DNA from: Misgurnus anguillicaudatus
Taxonomy: Eukaryota > Chordata > Actinopteri > Cypriniformes > Cobitidae
Reading direction: 5' to 3'
Assembly: GCF_027580225.2 (NCBI RefSeq)
Contig: NC_073339.2
Location: 40,724,501 to 40,788,500 of the forward strand
Length of the DNA: 64,000 nucleotides
Shown here: in pieces, positions 10,947 through 23,617 of the stretch
Numbering within the stretch: the stretch's first letter is position 1
How the letters are laid out: every line of letters starts with the position of its first letter
Position numbers and translations under genes: made by a program
Notes under the pieces: model-generated
What the model was told of the DNA's origin: nothing
The model's database searches: none
Seen by the model: only the letters and a program-made list of their open reading frames with translations

Positions 10947-12410
10947 GGGCCCTATTTTAACAATTTAAGCGTATGGTCTAAAGCGCACAGCATACAGTCT
11001 AAAAAGGGTGTGTTCGAATCCACTTTTGCTAATTTAACAACAGGAAAAATGGTTTGTGCGCCTAGCGCACAGTCTAAAAAGGTTGTTCCTATTCTCGTAA
11101 AGAGTAATGGGTGTATTTTGGGCGTAACATGCCATAAACCAGTGAAAGTCTCATCTCCGATCCACTTTAAAAGCCAGTTGCGCTTGCACCATGCCTATTT
11201 AGATGGCGGAATTTGTAAACTGAAAAACTAAGCAGAGGAAGAAGACCACCAGTTTAAGGGGCTGTCCACACGGAGACACGTATCACCGTATACGTATAAA
11301 TTTGTTATCGTATTGGCGTTTCATCCACATGGATCCGGCGTTTTGGGAGACTGAATCCGCTATTTTTTGAAACCGGGTCCTAAAGTGGATAAATCTGAAA
11401 CCGACCCCCGTTGCGGTTTCGTCTGTACAGCCAATCCGTAAGCGAAAACGTCATCACATCACGTGTCGGAAGCGTCACACGTAACAGCAACAACAATAAC
11501 GGCGGACTACGTGATTGTGTTCGTGCTACAGAAGCTACTAAAGCCTACTAGCTTTATTACAGCAAAATCTATTGCTTCTATGCAATTGTGGTGAGCAACA
11601 AGCAATCATCGACAGCACCATACGTTGGTTATGCGCATGCTCAAATTCTTCTTCTCCGTGTATAGTGTATCTGTGGCAGAATTACAGCGGCCTTATACTG
11701 GACCAGCATATATACTACACCGCTTTCAGTCGGTTTCAGTGGTTTCGTGTTTACGGATTATTTTCTTTAGAGCAAGGAAAAAAAATGATCGGATAGGGAA
11801 TGCACCGGCTTTGTGTGGACATAGCCAAAGATTGATGTTAAAAAATTCATCTCAAAGAATAATTTACAAATATGCAAGAAAAGGTTTGTACTTTAATAAG
11901 ACTTTATTTGTATAAACAGAAGATAAAGAATTTATTAACATGTGGAAAGCGAAACGTTTCAGCACTCGACAGCCGTGTTTTAAAAAGCATTACTTAAGAT
12001 TCTCATTTCACCATATCCACAGGTACAAAGTCATCATATACAATAAATCCGTGGTCCTCATTTATGTCCAAGAGACTTAATAATAATCTTTTACATTTTA
12101 ATTCTTACATTTTTATATTTAAAAACGTTTGTGTGCTGCTGTGCATCCATGTGTGTAATAAGCAAATACACGTTGTCGTCCCGTTTATAGGCGCATATTA
12201 CTAACGCGCTCTTTAAATAACAAAAACAATATTGCGCCATTGACTTTAGACTTTACACCAGGTTTTAGTTGGCGCAGTCTATTTTAGTTGCCTTAAAAAT
12301 GGCAACGCTCCAACAATGTGCCTGATCACACCTCGTTTTCAGACCAAAACGGCCATCGACATAAAAATGGGTGCATTGTTTGGCCAGGGTTTCAATACAA
12401 TATGTTACAT
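10947..12410. mobile_element. TIR element beginning GGGCCCTATTTTAAC, right end lost
   Basis: Starts gggccctattttaac then aatttaagcg, with repeats of agcgcacagtctaaaaagg. A related tail (cattgactttagactttaca, ttggcgcagtctattttag) continues at 12180-12370 after a nested element. The mirrored right terminus was not found. The family is frequent in cyprinids. Confidence 0.65.
11258..11826. mobile_element. Nested element with GGCTGTCCACAC termini
   Basis: Left ggctgtccacacggagac and right ttgtgtggacatagcc are inverted repeats. It sits inside the gggccctatttt element. Confidence 0.65.
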
Positions 12411-12429
12411 TAAAATTTTCAAAGTTATA

Positions 12430-13240
12430 TACAATTTGTAAAATAAAATTATTACAATAATGAAAGAGAAGAAAAAAATAAGGAAAAAGAGAAAGGAAAT
12501 GGTAGGGATTTTTAACAGAAACAGTTAAGGATGGAGCACAGGCTTAATGTCTTAATAGCTATTTATTATTTATTAGTATTTTTGGACGATGAAAGATCTA
12601 TGACATATAATCAAATTTCATTTAAAAAAATAATAAATAAAGGCTTTTGATGTGAGAATTTTTTACAATGAATATGAGACTTAGCAAGTAACAAGAGAAG
12701 ATTAATTATATACTATTCATTTTCTCTTGTTTTGTTTGGGATATAGAAGCCCAACAATACACCTTTAAATAACAATGAAAAATTCACCAGTAAGTTATTG
12801 TTAATTACAGAAATCAATCCAAAATAATTGCGTATAATCACATTCCCAAAAAAATATGAAGGGCTGTTTTATTGGGGGCACCACAAAAAGAGCAGCTTGT
12901 GTCTAAATCCACTTTGAATCTTTTTAAGTATACTTTAGCTGGATAAAATCTATGTAATAGTTTAAATGATACTTCCCTCATCTTGTTAGTTATTAGATAT
13001 TTAAGAGACAGCGTCCATACTTTTTCCATTCAATGTTGTTGACAAAGTTTCCACTATGTGACACCACATATGGAATTGTACAAGTTGTTTTTGAAAAAGA
13101 GATCTGATTTTAAAGTTCTGGTATGATGGGCGTGACAAAAAGCACATAGGGCCCCTTATGTTTGAGCCTGTATTAGACGAAGATAGAGATTTTAAGGAAT
13201 AATCAATTATTCGGAGAATAGAAATGGACATTTCTGAGTG
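12430..13240 (-). pseudogene. L1-type LINE 3' fragment (end of reverse transcriptase)
   Basis: On the minus strand two overlapping frames join across a shift. 13231-13001 gives FKIRSLFQKQLVQFH-like text, and 13029-12838 gives KVWTLSLKYLITNKMREVSF then LLHRFYPAKVYLKRF and CSFCGAPNKTALHIF. The last piece has the CxxC...H pattern of the zinc-binding domain found downstream of the reverse transcriptase in L1/Tx1-type fish LINEs. Stops and shifts show it is dead. The endonuclease and the reverse-transcriptase core are missing. It presumably landed as a 5'-truncated copy inside the 10708-13610 element. Confidence 0.75.
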
Positions 13241-13610
13241 TCAAGTTTGTATTTTTTTTCAGTATGGACGTGTCAAACGTAACTGTAACGTCAATAGTAG
13301 AACTTCAACCTAAACGCTAGCATATATCATTAATTATAGCATTTAGCGCTAACTGAGCAGTCAATACTTTGTATTTAGCATTGTAACAATGTTCTAATTA
13401 GTTTAATGTGTAATTTAATGTTGGGGCAACATCTCGACTGTAACGTTGGTGTTATGTTGAGATTGGCCTGTTTTCCAGCGGTCTTTTGCATGCACGAGAT
13501 TTACATAAAAAGAAGGAAACAATCGTGTTTGAGGCTCACGATATGTCATAATCATTTACAGAACTCATTATTCTAGGTAAATACAGTTTTACATTCTTCG
13601 GCACCTTTAA

Positions 13611-14768
13611 GTATTAACAATAGTAATAGTGAGACTTGCACTACAAACCAGAAGTAATGAACGGTGAGCACTCACCCTAACAAATAGATTTGTATGTAGG
13701 TTGGTAGATAGATAGATAAATGATTCAAACCTTTACTACAGTATATTAGTTTAAACAGACATATATTTATTTATGGACTCGATCTGTAGCTGTTGTACAG
13801 CAATAATAGCATGTGAATGTGATTTAACAGGGTTTGACAGGTTTTAATTGTTTTTTCCCATATGTGGGGGTTACATGTGGTAATTGGAAACCCCAATTCC
13901 TTCGTGCATATGTCTGTTCTCTTGCATGATTGAAAGGCTGTTCCCACAGGAGGACTTTAATGGGAAAAAACAAGCTAGTGCTCGTCAATACCCTTGTTTT
14001 TTGTGTGTGAATGTTTGTGTATGTGTGTGCATAACAGAGACGTCAAGAATGTGAGGGAATGTCAGATGATGGCATTATTTTCTAGAGCGATACGACGGCA
14101 TTTATATATCAGGTGCACACGCACACACAATACCCTCAGAAACTATTATTGTTAGCCATCCCAAAACTTCACTTATGGGTGATCTCCCTGGCTACTGTCA
14201 CTAATGAATCTCCCGGGTTACAGGTGCCTGTCATCGCTGTCACGGTAACGGCATCGGTTTCCAAGACAACGGGAGTCACTAATGTAGGCACAGGGTTCAA
14301 GCAATGAGCAATAAGGGAGGAAGAGAGAGTTAAATAACAAGAAATGTTTTCTAATTAAAATGAATACAATTATTGTGGGTTTATTTGTCTGTAGATATTG
14401 ACCAAAATAACACAACAAGGATGATAAGGAATCTTGTAGTTCTGATTAAACTAATGAGTGAAAGAAGTTGTGATGTGGCCATCCTGAACCTTTCGATGCC
14501 ACTTACTGCAATGTCTTTATGAAAACTACTATGGTAATATCATTGCATACCAAGTGCCTTGGAATGATAATGGGACATTTAATGAACATTTGCCAATAAG
14601 CATGTCCACTTGTTCCTTTAATAGAACTTGCAATTTTATGCGCAATCCTGTGTCGAGTTGTACACTCATTATTGCAGTGAATTATGGGATTGAATAAGTG
14701 CACTCAATAATGTTAAACTTAGCAGTTGTGTCTGAAACTACCGAATGTGGCATCTATTTATGTATATA
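13611..14768. other. Intron stretch without clear repeats
   Basis: No coding frame recognised. About 13840-14500 has no transposon signature and mixed base composition (cagtgcctgtcatcgctgtca-like text near 14220). It is one of the few parts that could be ancestral, possibly regulatory, intron. Confidence 0.45.
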
Positions 14769-14880
14769 TCTATGGTCCGAGGTGGTGCAAAAGAGTGGAG
14801 GCAGGGACTAATTTGCATATTCATCTCTATGGTCCGAGCTGTGCGATTGAGTGGAGACGGGGACTAATTTGCATATTCAT
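14769..14880. repeat. Two-unit tandem repeat carrying ATTTGCAT octamers
   Basis: Two copies with a 57-bp period (14769-14825 and 14826-14880) share tctatggtccgag, gagtggag and gggactaatttgcatattca. Each holds a perfect ATTTGCAT octamer, the classical POU-factor site (14811-14818 and 14867-14874). Confidence 0.85.
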
Positions 14881-15000
14881 AGATCGCACTAAATGAGGCA
14901 AGGGTGTAGAGTTACATTCAAGTTGTTTTAAAGCATGAAGAAATTACTGAGACAAGTAAAACGTTTATATATGCTATTATGATCAAGACTCAAAAGATGA

Positions 15001-15405
<405 letters not shown>

Positions 15406-15881
15406 AGTTTTAAGTGATCAAAATATTGACAACAGTGGGACTTTAATGCTTATGTTAAATATGGGCAGTTTTGAGAACGTTATGAAGTTGAAATTAAGGC
15501 ACGATGTTGTGAAAATGAAGTGAAGATGTAACATTTTAATACGTAGAACCATGTATTTATCCTTTGAACCAGACATGCAAACACACTTGTGTACTTGGAC
15601 AAAAGGTCGGCCTAAGAAAATAGTCTGTTTGATGACAAACTTTTGACCTCTATTTAGCTTTCCTATGTCATCCTGTAAAATAAGATGATATGCTGGAATG
15701 CTTTTGATTTAGTATTTGGCTGTTTTTCGCGCTGAAATAGAATATTGGTGCTTGGCAACATTTGGAAAATCTGGGCATGGATTAAAAAAGGATCATGACA
15801 TAACATAAACCCGCTGTCACCTGTCACAGGAGCGGAAACGCTGACAGTAATACTGCAATCCTGATTTTACTGTTGTTTGCA
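15406..15881. other. Intron stretch, nothing recognised
   Basis: No frame or repeat boundary that I can support. Confidence 0.5.
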
Positions 15882-16005
15882 CACTGAAAAAAAACAACGT
15901 TTGGATATCTGTTGCATATGATTAAATTAGGTTTTCTGAAAATGAAATTAGCATTAATTAGAATTAATTTTATTTTAAGAAAACTTGTTTCAATCATGTT
16001 GAACT

Positions 16006-16705
16006 AGGGTGCGTTTCTCAAAAGCATTGTTAGCCAACGAACATCGTAAGATCCATCGTTACTAACATCGTTTAACGATTTGGTGTTTCCCGAAATCATC
16101 GTTCAAACGAACATTGGCAAACTGCATCGCTAACTTGTGTCGTTGGAACGACAGCTCTTCACCTGTCGTTAGAAGCATAGTTCCTTGTTATTATCCTATG
16201 TAGACTTACGTTGATCATGGTTTTGAACAAAATAAGCAAAAAAAACATGTAGTACAGTCTATTTCCATCATTTAAAATATAAAAAAATTGTATTTTACGA
16301 ACAGAATGAAAGCGCTGCATTTGAAAACTGAACTACGAGCTTTAAGACCCTGGGGAATCCCTGTGAGGAGTGATGTAAAAGGGAACTTGCGCGTGAATTA
16401 AATATCTTGAAAATAAACAACAGATAACTAAATCATGATAACAAAATCAGTCTTTTTATGCAATATATGTAATTTACAGCAATAATCTGACATTAAATCG
16501 ATTTGCACAGATTAATTAGTACTTCACCTCCCACGTGACATCATCAACTATGTTGCTAAACCAACATGGTTAAAATGACGAATGTGCGACAAAGTTACTA
16601 TGCTTTTGGGGAACAGTCGTGACAAGGTAGTTCGTTTCTCCAACGATGCATCGTACTTTGGTCGTTCAGCAACGAGTTACGTCGTTGTTTGGGAAACGCA
16701 CCCCT
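16006..16705. mobile_element. TIR element, AGGGTGCGTTTCTCAAA termini
   Basis: Left agggtgcgtttctcaaaa and right tgtttgggaaacgcacccct are inverted repeats with few mismatches. Inner words such as aacgatgcatcgt and catcgttactaacatcg add to the hairpin potential. No coding content. Confidence 0.85.
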
Positions 16706-16769
16706 GGCGTACATTATTAAATTACGTAGATCCAACCGTTTTTTAAAAGAAAATTCATTTTAAGAAAAC

Positions 16770-17648
16770 TAGAGGTGCACTGATATATCGGCCAATGATG
16801 CCTGCTATGCTTCTCAATGAATTACGGTGAAATGCCGCTACATCCAAAAGCCAGAGGGCGCTCTCGTGCAGAAACTCAATATGCACTGTAGACGAAGAAC
16901 CATACACACGCAGCTATGACACGCAGCTTATATCGCTGTTCTTCAAACAATTTCAGTTATTTTCAAAATAATAAATAATATGTATAATGATTATGTTTGA
17001 CGAGTGTTGCTTTTTCAAATTCATATTATAAACGACTCAAACTAACAGTGATTTCAGATCGATAAGCAGTCCCTCCAGAAAAAAACCTGATTATGCGATC
17101 GCATGATTCAATCCATAATAAGCAAAAGTCTGCATATTTATAAATACACCGCTCTTTCGTCACATAAATTGCAGATTTCTGAGCGCAAAATATGCGGGGC
17201 TTACATGATTTCATAATGCATCCCCGCATTTTCGTAGCAAAAAGTCACATATATCTTAGCAGAAAGTTGAAAAATGTTGCATTTACTTCACACAAGCGCA
17301 GCCATGTCCTCTATGGCAATGGGAACGCTATAAAGTGACGTGATTATGTGACGCTGAAAAAGCTGCAAACAGTTTTTGCAAGTTCCGCAATTTCATTGCA
17401 TAAAATTGCATAAATATCCCGCATATTCCATCGCATTTTTTAAGAAAACGTGTCGCAAGATCAAGGATTTTTGCTCGCAACAATCACAAAAAAAAAAACT
17501 TAGCGTTTTTCTGGAAGAACTGGATAAGGACTTACTGATCAAAAGCCGTAGTACATGAAATAGCTGTGAATAATATTGGCTGTGCTATTCAGAATAGTTA
17601 TCGGCCACGTATTATCAGTGTATATCGGCATTTATCGGTGCACCCCTA
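16770..17648. mobile_element. hAT-like element with exact 8-bp target duplication
   Basis: Ends tagaggtgcactgatatatc and ttatcggtgcaccccta are inverted repeats, flanked by identical AAGAAAAC at 16762-16769 and 17649-17656. It carries a nested element (about 17071-17515). It also has a stretch (tgaattacggtgaaatgccg, then ccagagggcgctctcgtgca) shared in reverse with elements at 44739-45169 and 62217-62646. Confidence 0.85.
17071..17515. mobile_element. Nested element with CAGTCCCTCCAGAAAAA termini
   Basis: Left cagtccctccagaaaaa and right gcgtttttctggaagaactg are inverted repeats of the CAG...CTG type. Lies inside the 16770-17648 element. Bases like gataag flank both sides, but a clean 8-bp duplication was not resolved. 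Confidence 0.72.
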
Positions 17649-18971
17649 AAGAAAACTTAATTCAATCATGTGCAACCGGAGACTTTTTACAGTGCACTAT
17701 TGTTTTTTTGTAATTATCTTTATTTTAGGCCATTTGATGACCATTAATCATGTGGGGTTAAATTTTGGGGGGTAAAATTATTCAACAGAGGCAGGGATAA
17801 AAACCAGAGGGAGGGATAATCCCCCCAGTCAATATTTACGCACAATAATTGAAAACCCACAATAATTGTATTTATTTTAATTAGAAAACATTTCTTGTTA
17901 TTTAACTCCTCTCCTCTCTTACTACTCATAGCAAATCGCACCATGAGTATCACAGACAGCAATACTTCAGTATTTGCAAATTAAACGTTTTCATTTTTGA
18001 TGAATCGTCAAATGAATTAGATAAATTAATTCGTCAAAACATTGCTGTCAAATAAGAAAAGTATGTTTTTTGGTGTGATGATGGTAACATGGACAAATGA
18101 TGCCTAAATGTAGGGCTCCAAATGGACATAACCTACTGTTGTTTTTATAGCAGTTGTACAATTGCCATCAAACAGTAAATGGGTTATAATATATCTATTA
18201 TTTCCTATGCAATAAGGGTCCAGATTTAATTTTGTATGTACATTTTAATATAAACTGAAAGGCATGCATGTGATTTTGTGTTTTGACCCATACACAAATG
18301 TGTCATGAAAAAGAATAGGGAAGAAAAGAAAGAAGACAACAGACACCAGCAAATCCACATATCAGTAATATATCCTGTGTGACTAACATAAATGGCATTA
18401 ATGTAAAGAAAAAAACTGAAACACCATCTAAATAGGGATTTAATGGTTATCATGGGAATTGTATTGGTTTTAATGTAAACTACTTACTGTAGGTCTTCAC
18501 TGCTAATGTGAAACCACTGTTAAATCTTACTGGAATAAGGCGCAAACGCACTACATAAAATAATTGTGTAATTGTTTTAATCGGAAACAGCTGATGGTTC
18601 ATAATGGTATTTGTACTGGCAACCATAACAATCTGGGTTGTTTTATCAGTAATCCACAGGGAAATATACACATGGTCATCTTTTGAAAGGCCGATTTGTG
18701 TTGTGTTGCTGATGTAACGCGCTTGTCAGCTAGCATCAGTACAACCTGAACACACTCGGATGTGTGGACGGAGGTTATTTCGCAATTCGTGCGTTTGTGT
18801 GTGTGCACCTTTCCGTGCATATTTATGTTTACAACATGACAGTCTCCGCAGTCTACTTTTTTGAGATATAAATGCTGAATACATAAAGACAACATCCCAG
18901 AAAAATCCTGATGTACTCGTGCACCTTGCTATGCACACGGTTTAACTTCTTTTGTCAGCAGGAAGGGGCTG

Positions 18972-18985
18972 GTTGCTACGGTAAC
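18972..18985. promoter_or_regulatory. X-box-like palindrome GTTGCTACGGTAAC
   Basis: Two half-sites GTTGCT and GGTAAC separated by two bases fit the RFX-factor X-box pattern. A perfect relative lies 560 bp downstream. Function is inferred from the motif alone. Confidence 0.4.
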
Positions 18986-19544
18986 GTCACCATGGGTATG
19001 CCCTCTTTGAGTAGCATGTCAGTACCTTGCACGCTCGCACATGCACCGACCCAGCGAGAGCACTGGACAGCGAGGGTGACTATGAAGCCCTGGGCGACAT
19101 TTGAGGCACACTAAATTGATGTATACATAAAACAAACTCTTAAGTAACAGGAATGCTGTGAAGTGTGTAATTTGCATCTTTTATCAGATTTCGACAGGCT
19201 CCGTAACACCTATAATTTTACAGTTTGTGGCCCCGTCTGTGATAACCCAGACACACACAAAACATATGAATACAGACTTTCGGTACTAAAAGCTAGAGAG
19301 GTCCCAAGTGACCCTCCTATAATCACTGACTCATATAACAAGCATGTGGCCCCTAAGGACCCATTTCTTTCGGCGATGCCTCCGTCTGGCCCACAGTAAG
19401 AGAGTGCTGACAGTAAAACCGGTGGATCCCTGCATCCGTGTGGGTGGACATAAGTTGGTCGAGAGGAGGCGGGGGGGTTTGCGCTATATTACAGCACTGT
19501 CTGTGGATTCTCCTTGGGATCATCCCTTCCTTGGAAAGCACCTG

Positions 19545-19557
19545 GTTGCCAGGCAAC
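19545..19557. promoter_or_regulatory. Perfect X-box palindrome GTTGCCAGGCAAC
   Basis: Exact inverted half-sites GTTGCC and GGCAAC around one base. This is the ideal RFX binding pattern, in a stretch with no transposon signature. Confidence 0.45.
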
Positions 19558-20140
19558 ATATGAGTGAAGACCCCACTGTATCCTCCGAGGTCTCTGCCAC
19601 TTTTGATTGGCTGACACAGCAATTGGGGCAGGGCTTACTACGGCCGATAATCAGGACAAGATGATGTTTATCTTGAAATATTTTTTTCATAACGTTGTTA
19701 AATCGTAGCGCTTTATTTTGTGTCAGACGTTGCATCTCGATAGCAAGCTCATACTGTGCACAATGAAACTAAAAGCAGGGATTAATGCTGACCGGTTGTT
19801 TTTTGATGGTGAGAGTACGTTAGGCTTCATTTTCTTGCATTCTGCCTCTATCATCTTGCATTGCATCAATCACCTTTAAAGAACTGTAACACACTGCCTG
19901 CATGGGTCTCTCTCACTCTCTCTCCTCTGTTTGTCTTTGTTTCTCTTGTGTTCATCCAGAATCGTCACCATCACAGACTTAATGGTTTATAGAGAGGTTT
20001 TAATCTAATAGTGTGTTAGTCAAATTGGAAAAGCTGTAGTTTAATGGAATAATGTCTGATAATTACAGACTTCAGTTAATTCACCATTACCAGTGAAATA
20101 TTGGGTTTACGGTAAATTAGCGTAAATTGATGCTGTAATT

Positions 20141-20164
20141 GTGTGTGTGTGTGTGTGTGTGTGT
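20141..20164. repeat. (TG)n microsatellite
   Basis: About 12 TG units followed by tacgcgcgcgc. Confidence 0.9.
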
Positions 20165-20492
20165 ACGCGCGCGCCTACGAGTTTGCTTGCATGTTTGTGT
20201 GGAGTTTAATTGATGCCGGAAACATTACGCCCCATAAGACAGCAGCTTATTAAAAATGGAGCAAAAATTTGTGTTTTTATTTACCAGTACACTCTTGCCC
20301 CGTGCCACTTGAACTGTGCTTTTCAACACAAACAAGCCCTGGCTCTGTGCCTTGATTCCCATTCAGAATCAGCCTTAAAATCTTGCTGGTCTCGATCCAG
20401 GAAACTTGTGATTTTAGTAAGCGAGCTTCCATTTTTTTTTTTTTTAAGAAAACTAATGCAGTGGTGTGAAAAAGTGTTTTCCCCTTTCTGAT

Positions 20493-21580
20493 AAGGATGG
20501 CCACGGATATTGGAATATTCGATCGGCAATAATAATTCGAATTTAAAAAATGCTATTCGAATGTTTGTTTGTTTTTAATGTGCCACCAAAGGGTTACGAC
20601 TTATTTAATGCTTTTCCACTTCATCTTTACTGTCTTTTACAGACTTAAATGTAAAATATACATATACATGTATGTATTTCTGATTATTTGGCAATGCAGA
20701 TTGCAGACGAATTTAAGTTTTTCCTTTTATCTCCGGGTTTGTCCGCAGCGAGGGCTCACGTGTTATTAAACGTGCTTTTCCGCCGCCTGCATCAACACAT
20801 CATGAGAGATTTGTAAGCTTTTATAAAGTCTACTTTATTTTGTTAATAACGAGACAGACACGGAGAATGAAATGAAACTGAGAACATTTATTATGCGGTG
20901 CTCTTTTGAAAATGAACCGGATAACTGCACATGGCAGTTTAAAAGCAAAGCTCCGTCTTTGTGAAATGTTGTTAAATTAAGCTAACGTTAGTAACTTTGC
21001 ACAGTCAACAATAAGGTATCGAGCCAGCTTATGTTATTTGTAAAATATTGTTAATACAGATATTCAATCTTGTTCAATCCGTCTGTTGTTTTTATCGGAT
21101 AACCATCATCACGAGTAAGAGTTTTCTCCGCAACACCGGCATTTTTGTATCTAGTCAGAAGAACGGGTTTTCACCGAAGCAGGTAGGATAAATATGGTTT
21201 TCTTTATTCACAAATACATGTCAAACTAAACTGAGAAGATATTTATATGAGCAGTCTGTTATGTAGATGTTTTTTCGTTTGCTCCGGGCTTATTTGGTGT
21301 TTTGAGTCTGTTTAAATGATGATAGTCTACTTTGTCAAGTCCTCAAACTTTAAACTTCGCAAGTCCTCAAACTTCGCTTAGATTTGGGGTTAGTGTATAA
21401 TAGGCTATTTGGTATAATATAATGTATGTAAGATCAAACAGTAATAAATTCATACTAACGACCGATTTGAAACTAAGGATTTGAGGCAGACTTCGCTCCG
21501 CATGGGGTTTTAACGCCTTTTTTCTGTAGGATATTTTTTAAGAAGAATTTAAAATGATATTTTTTACAATGTTTTCAACT

Positions 21581-21612
<32 letters not shown>

Positions 21613-21798
21613 GAATATAAGTTTAGCTTGTTGTGGATATTTCCTAATTATGAGCCTTCTGTGAAATTATGACAAAATGAAAAATACAAAACACGCATGT
21701 CTTAATTAACATATTTTAAATAAACGAATATTCGAATATTTGTTCTTTATAAGCTTAAATATTCGAATAGTAAATTACTGGAAAATGCCCATCCCTAC
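20493..21798. mobile_element. hAT-like element inserted in the Tc1 left terminal repeat
   Basis: Flanked by identical 8-bp TTTCTGAT at 20485-20492 and 21799-21806, at the point where the Tc1 terminal sequence is interrupted. Ends aaggatggccac and aaatgcccatcccta are degenerate inverted repeats. Words like gaatattcgaat near both ends add inner pairing. No transposase frame, so it is non-autonomous or decayed. Confidence 0.88.
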
Positions 21799-22067
21799 TT
21801 TCTGATTTTTTCGTATGTTTGTCACATTATAATGTTTCAGACCAGAAAAAACATTGAAATATTAATTAAATAAAACACAAGTAAACACAACATGCAGTTT
21901 TTAAATAAAGGTTTTTACATGCCCCCCCCAACACACACAACGGTAAAACACTATTTAAATGTGGTTATTCACACCTAAGTTCAGTTTTTCTAGCCATACC
22001 CAGGCCTTATTACTGACACACTTGTTTGCAATCAAGAAATCACTTAAATAGGACTTGCCTGACAAAA

Positions 22068-23040
<973 letters not shown>

Positions 23041-23381
23041 CAGGGTTTCCCGCAAAAAATTGTTTTGGCCAAGGGTGTGGCGATCAAAGGGGCGGGGCGT
23101 ATGCGTCATGATGAAAATTAAAATATTTTAATAAAATAAATAAATAAAATATTTATTTTTAAAACACTCAAATAAAACTTAATTTTGAAGAAAGTATGAC
23201 AAAAATGAACACACACTAGATTATTAATGAATTTAAATGTTTTTAACAGATACCTCTAATGGGAATAGCTGCATGATGAAGTGAAACTAAAGGGTTTTTT
23301 TTTTTGACAAGCTAGTTAGGGCGGTAGGGTTTCCAAGCTTAGGCGGGCCGCCTTAACTGAAATATGCTGCGGGAAACCCTG
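23041..23381. mobile_element. CAGGGTTTCCCGCA MITE, copy 1
   Basis: Left cagggtttcccgcaaaaaat and right atgctgcgggaaaccctg are inverted repeats. It lies in the 3' part of the Tc1 element, with gcagtt repeated on both sides. A second copy starts at 50064 and shares gatcaaaggggcggggcgta and a long AT-rich body. Confidence 0.85.
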
Positions 23382-23617
23382 CAGTTGTTGCTGCTAAGGG
23401 TGGCCCAACTAGTTATTACTGTTAGGGGCAAACACTTTTTCACACAGGGTCATGTGTGTTTTCCCTTCATAATAAAAACCTTCATTTAAAAACTGCATGT
23501 TGTGTTTACTTGTGTTATCTTTGATTAATATTTACATTAGTTTGATGATCTAAAACATTCAAAGTGTGACAAACATGAAAAAAAAAATCAGGAAGGGGCC
23601 CAAACTTTTTCACACTG

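Larger units (their letters stand above)
10708..13610. mobile_element. TIR element (TTAAAGGTGCCAAAGAATG) hosting nested insertions
   Basis: Left ttaaaggtgccaaagaatg and right cattcttcggcacctttaa are inverted repeats with one mismatch. The 2.9 kb between them contains two nested TIR elements and a LINE fragment, so the original element was about 600 bp. Confidence 0.75.
15882..17698. mobile_element. Probable CACTGTAAAAA-type element hosting three insertions
   Basis: Outer ends cacactgaaaaaaaacaacg and gactttttacagtgca are weak inverted repeats. Inner arms also pair (tttaagaaaacttgtttcaatcatg against cattttaagaaaact and aacttaattcaatcatgtgc). The interior is filled by elements at 16006-16705 and 16770-17648. 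Confidence 0.45.
17699..20458. other. Intron stretch, mostly unclassified
   Basis: No recognised coding exon over 2.7 kb. Open frames at 18911-19114, 19163-19399 and 19344-19664 have no family I know. The region holds two RFX-like X-box palindromes and fewer transposon ends than its neighbours, so it is a candidate for retained, possibly regulatory, intron. A (TG)n tract lies at 20141-20164. Confidence 0.45.
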
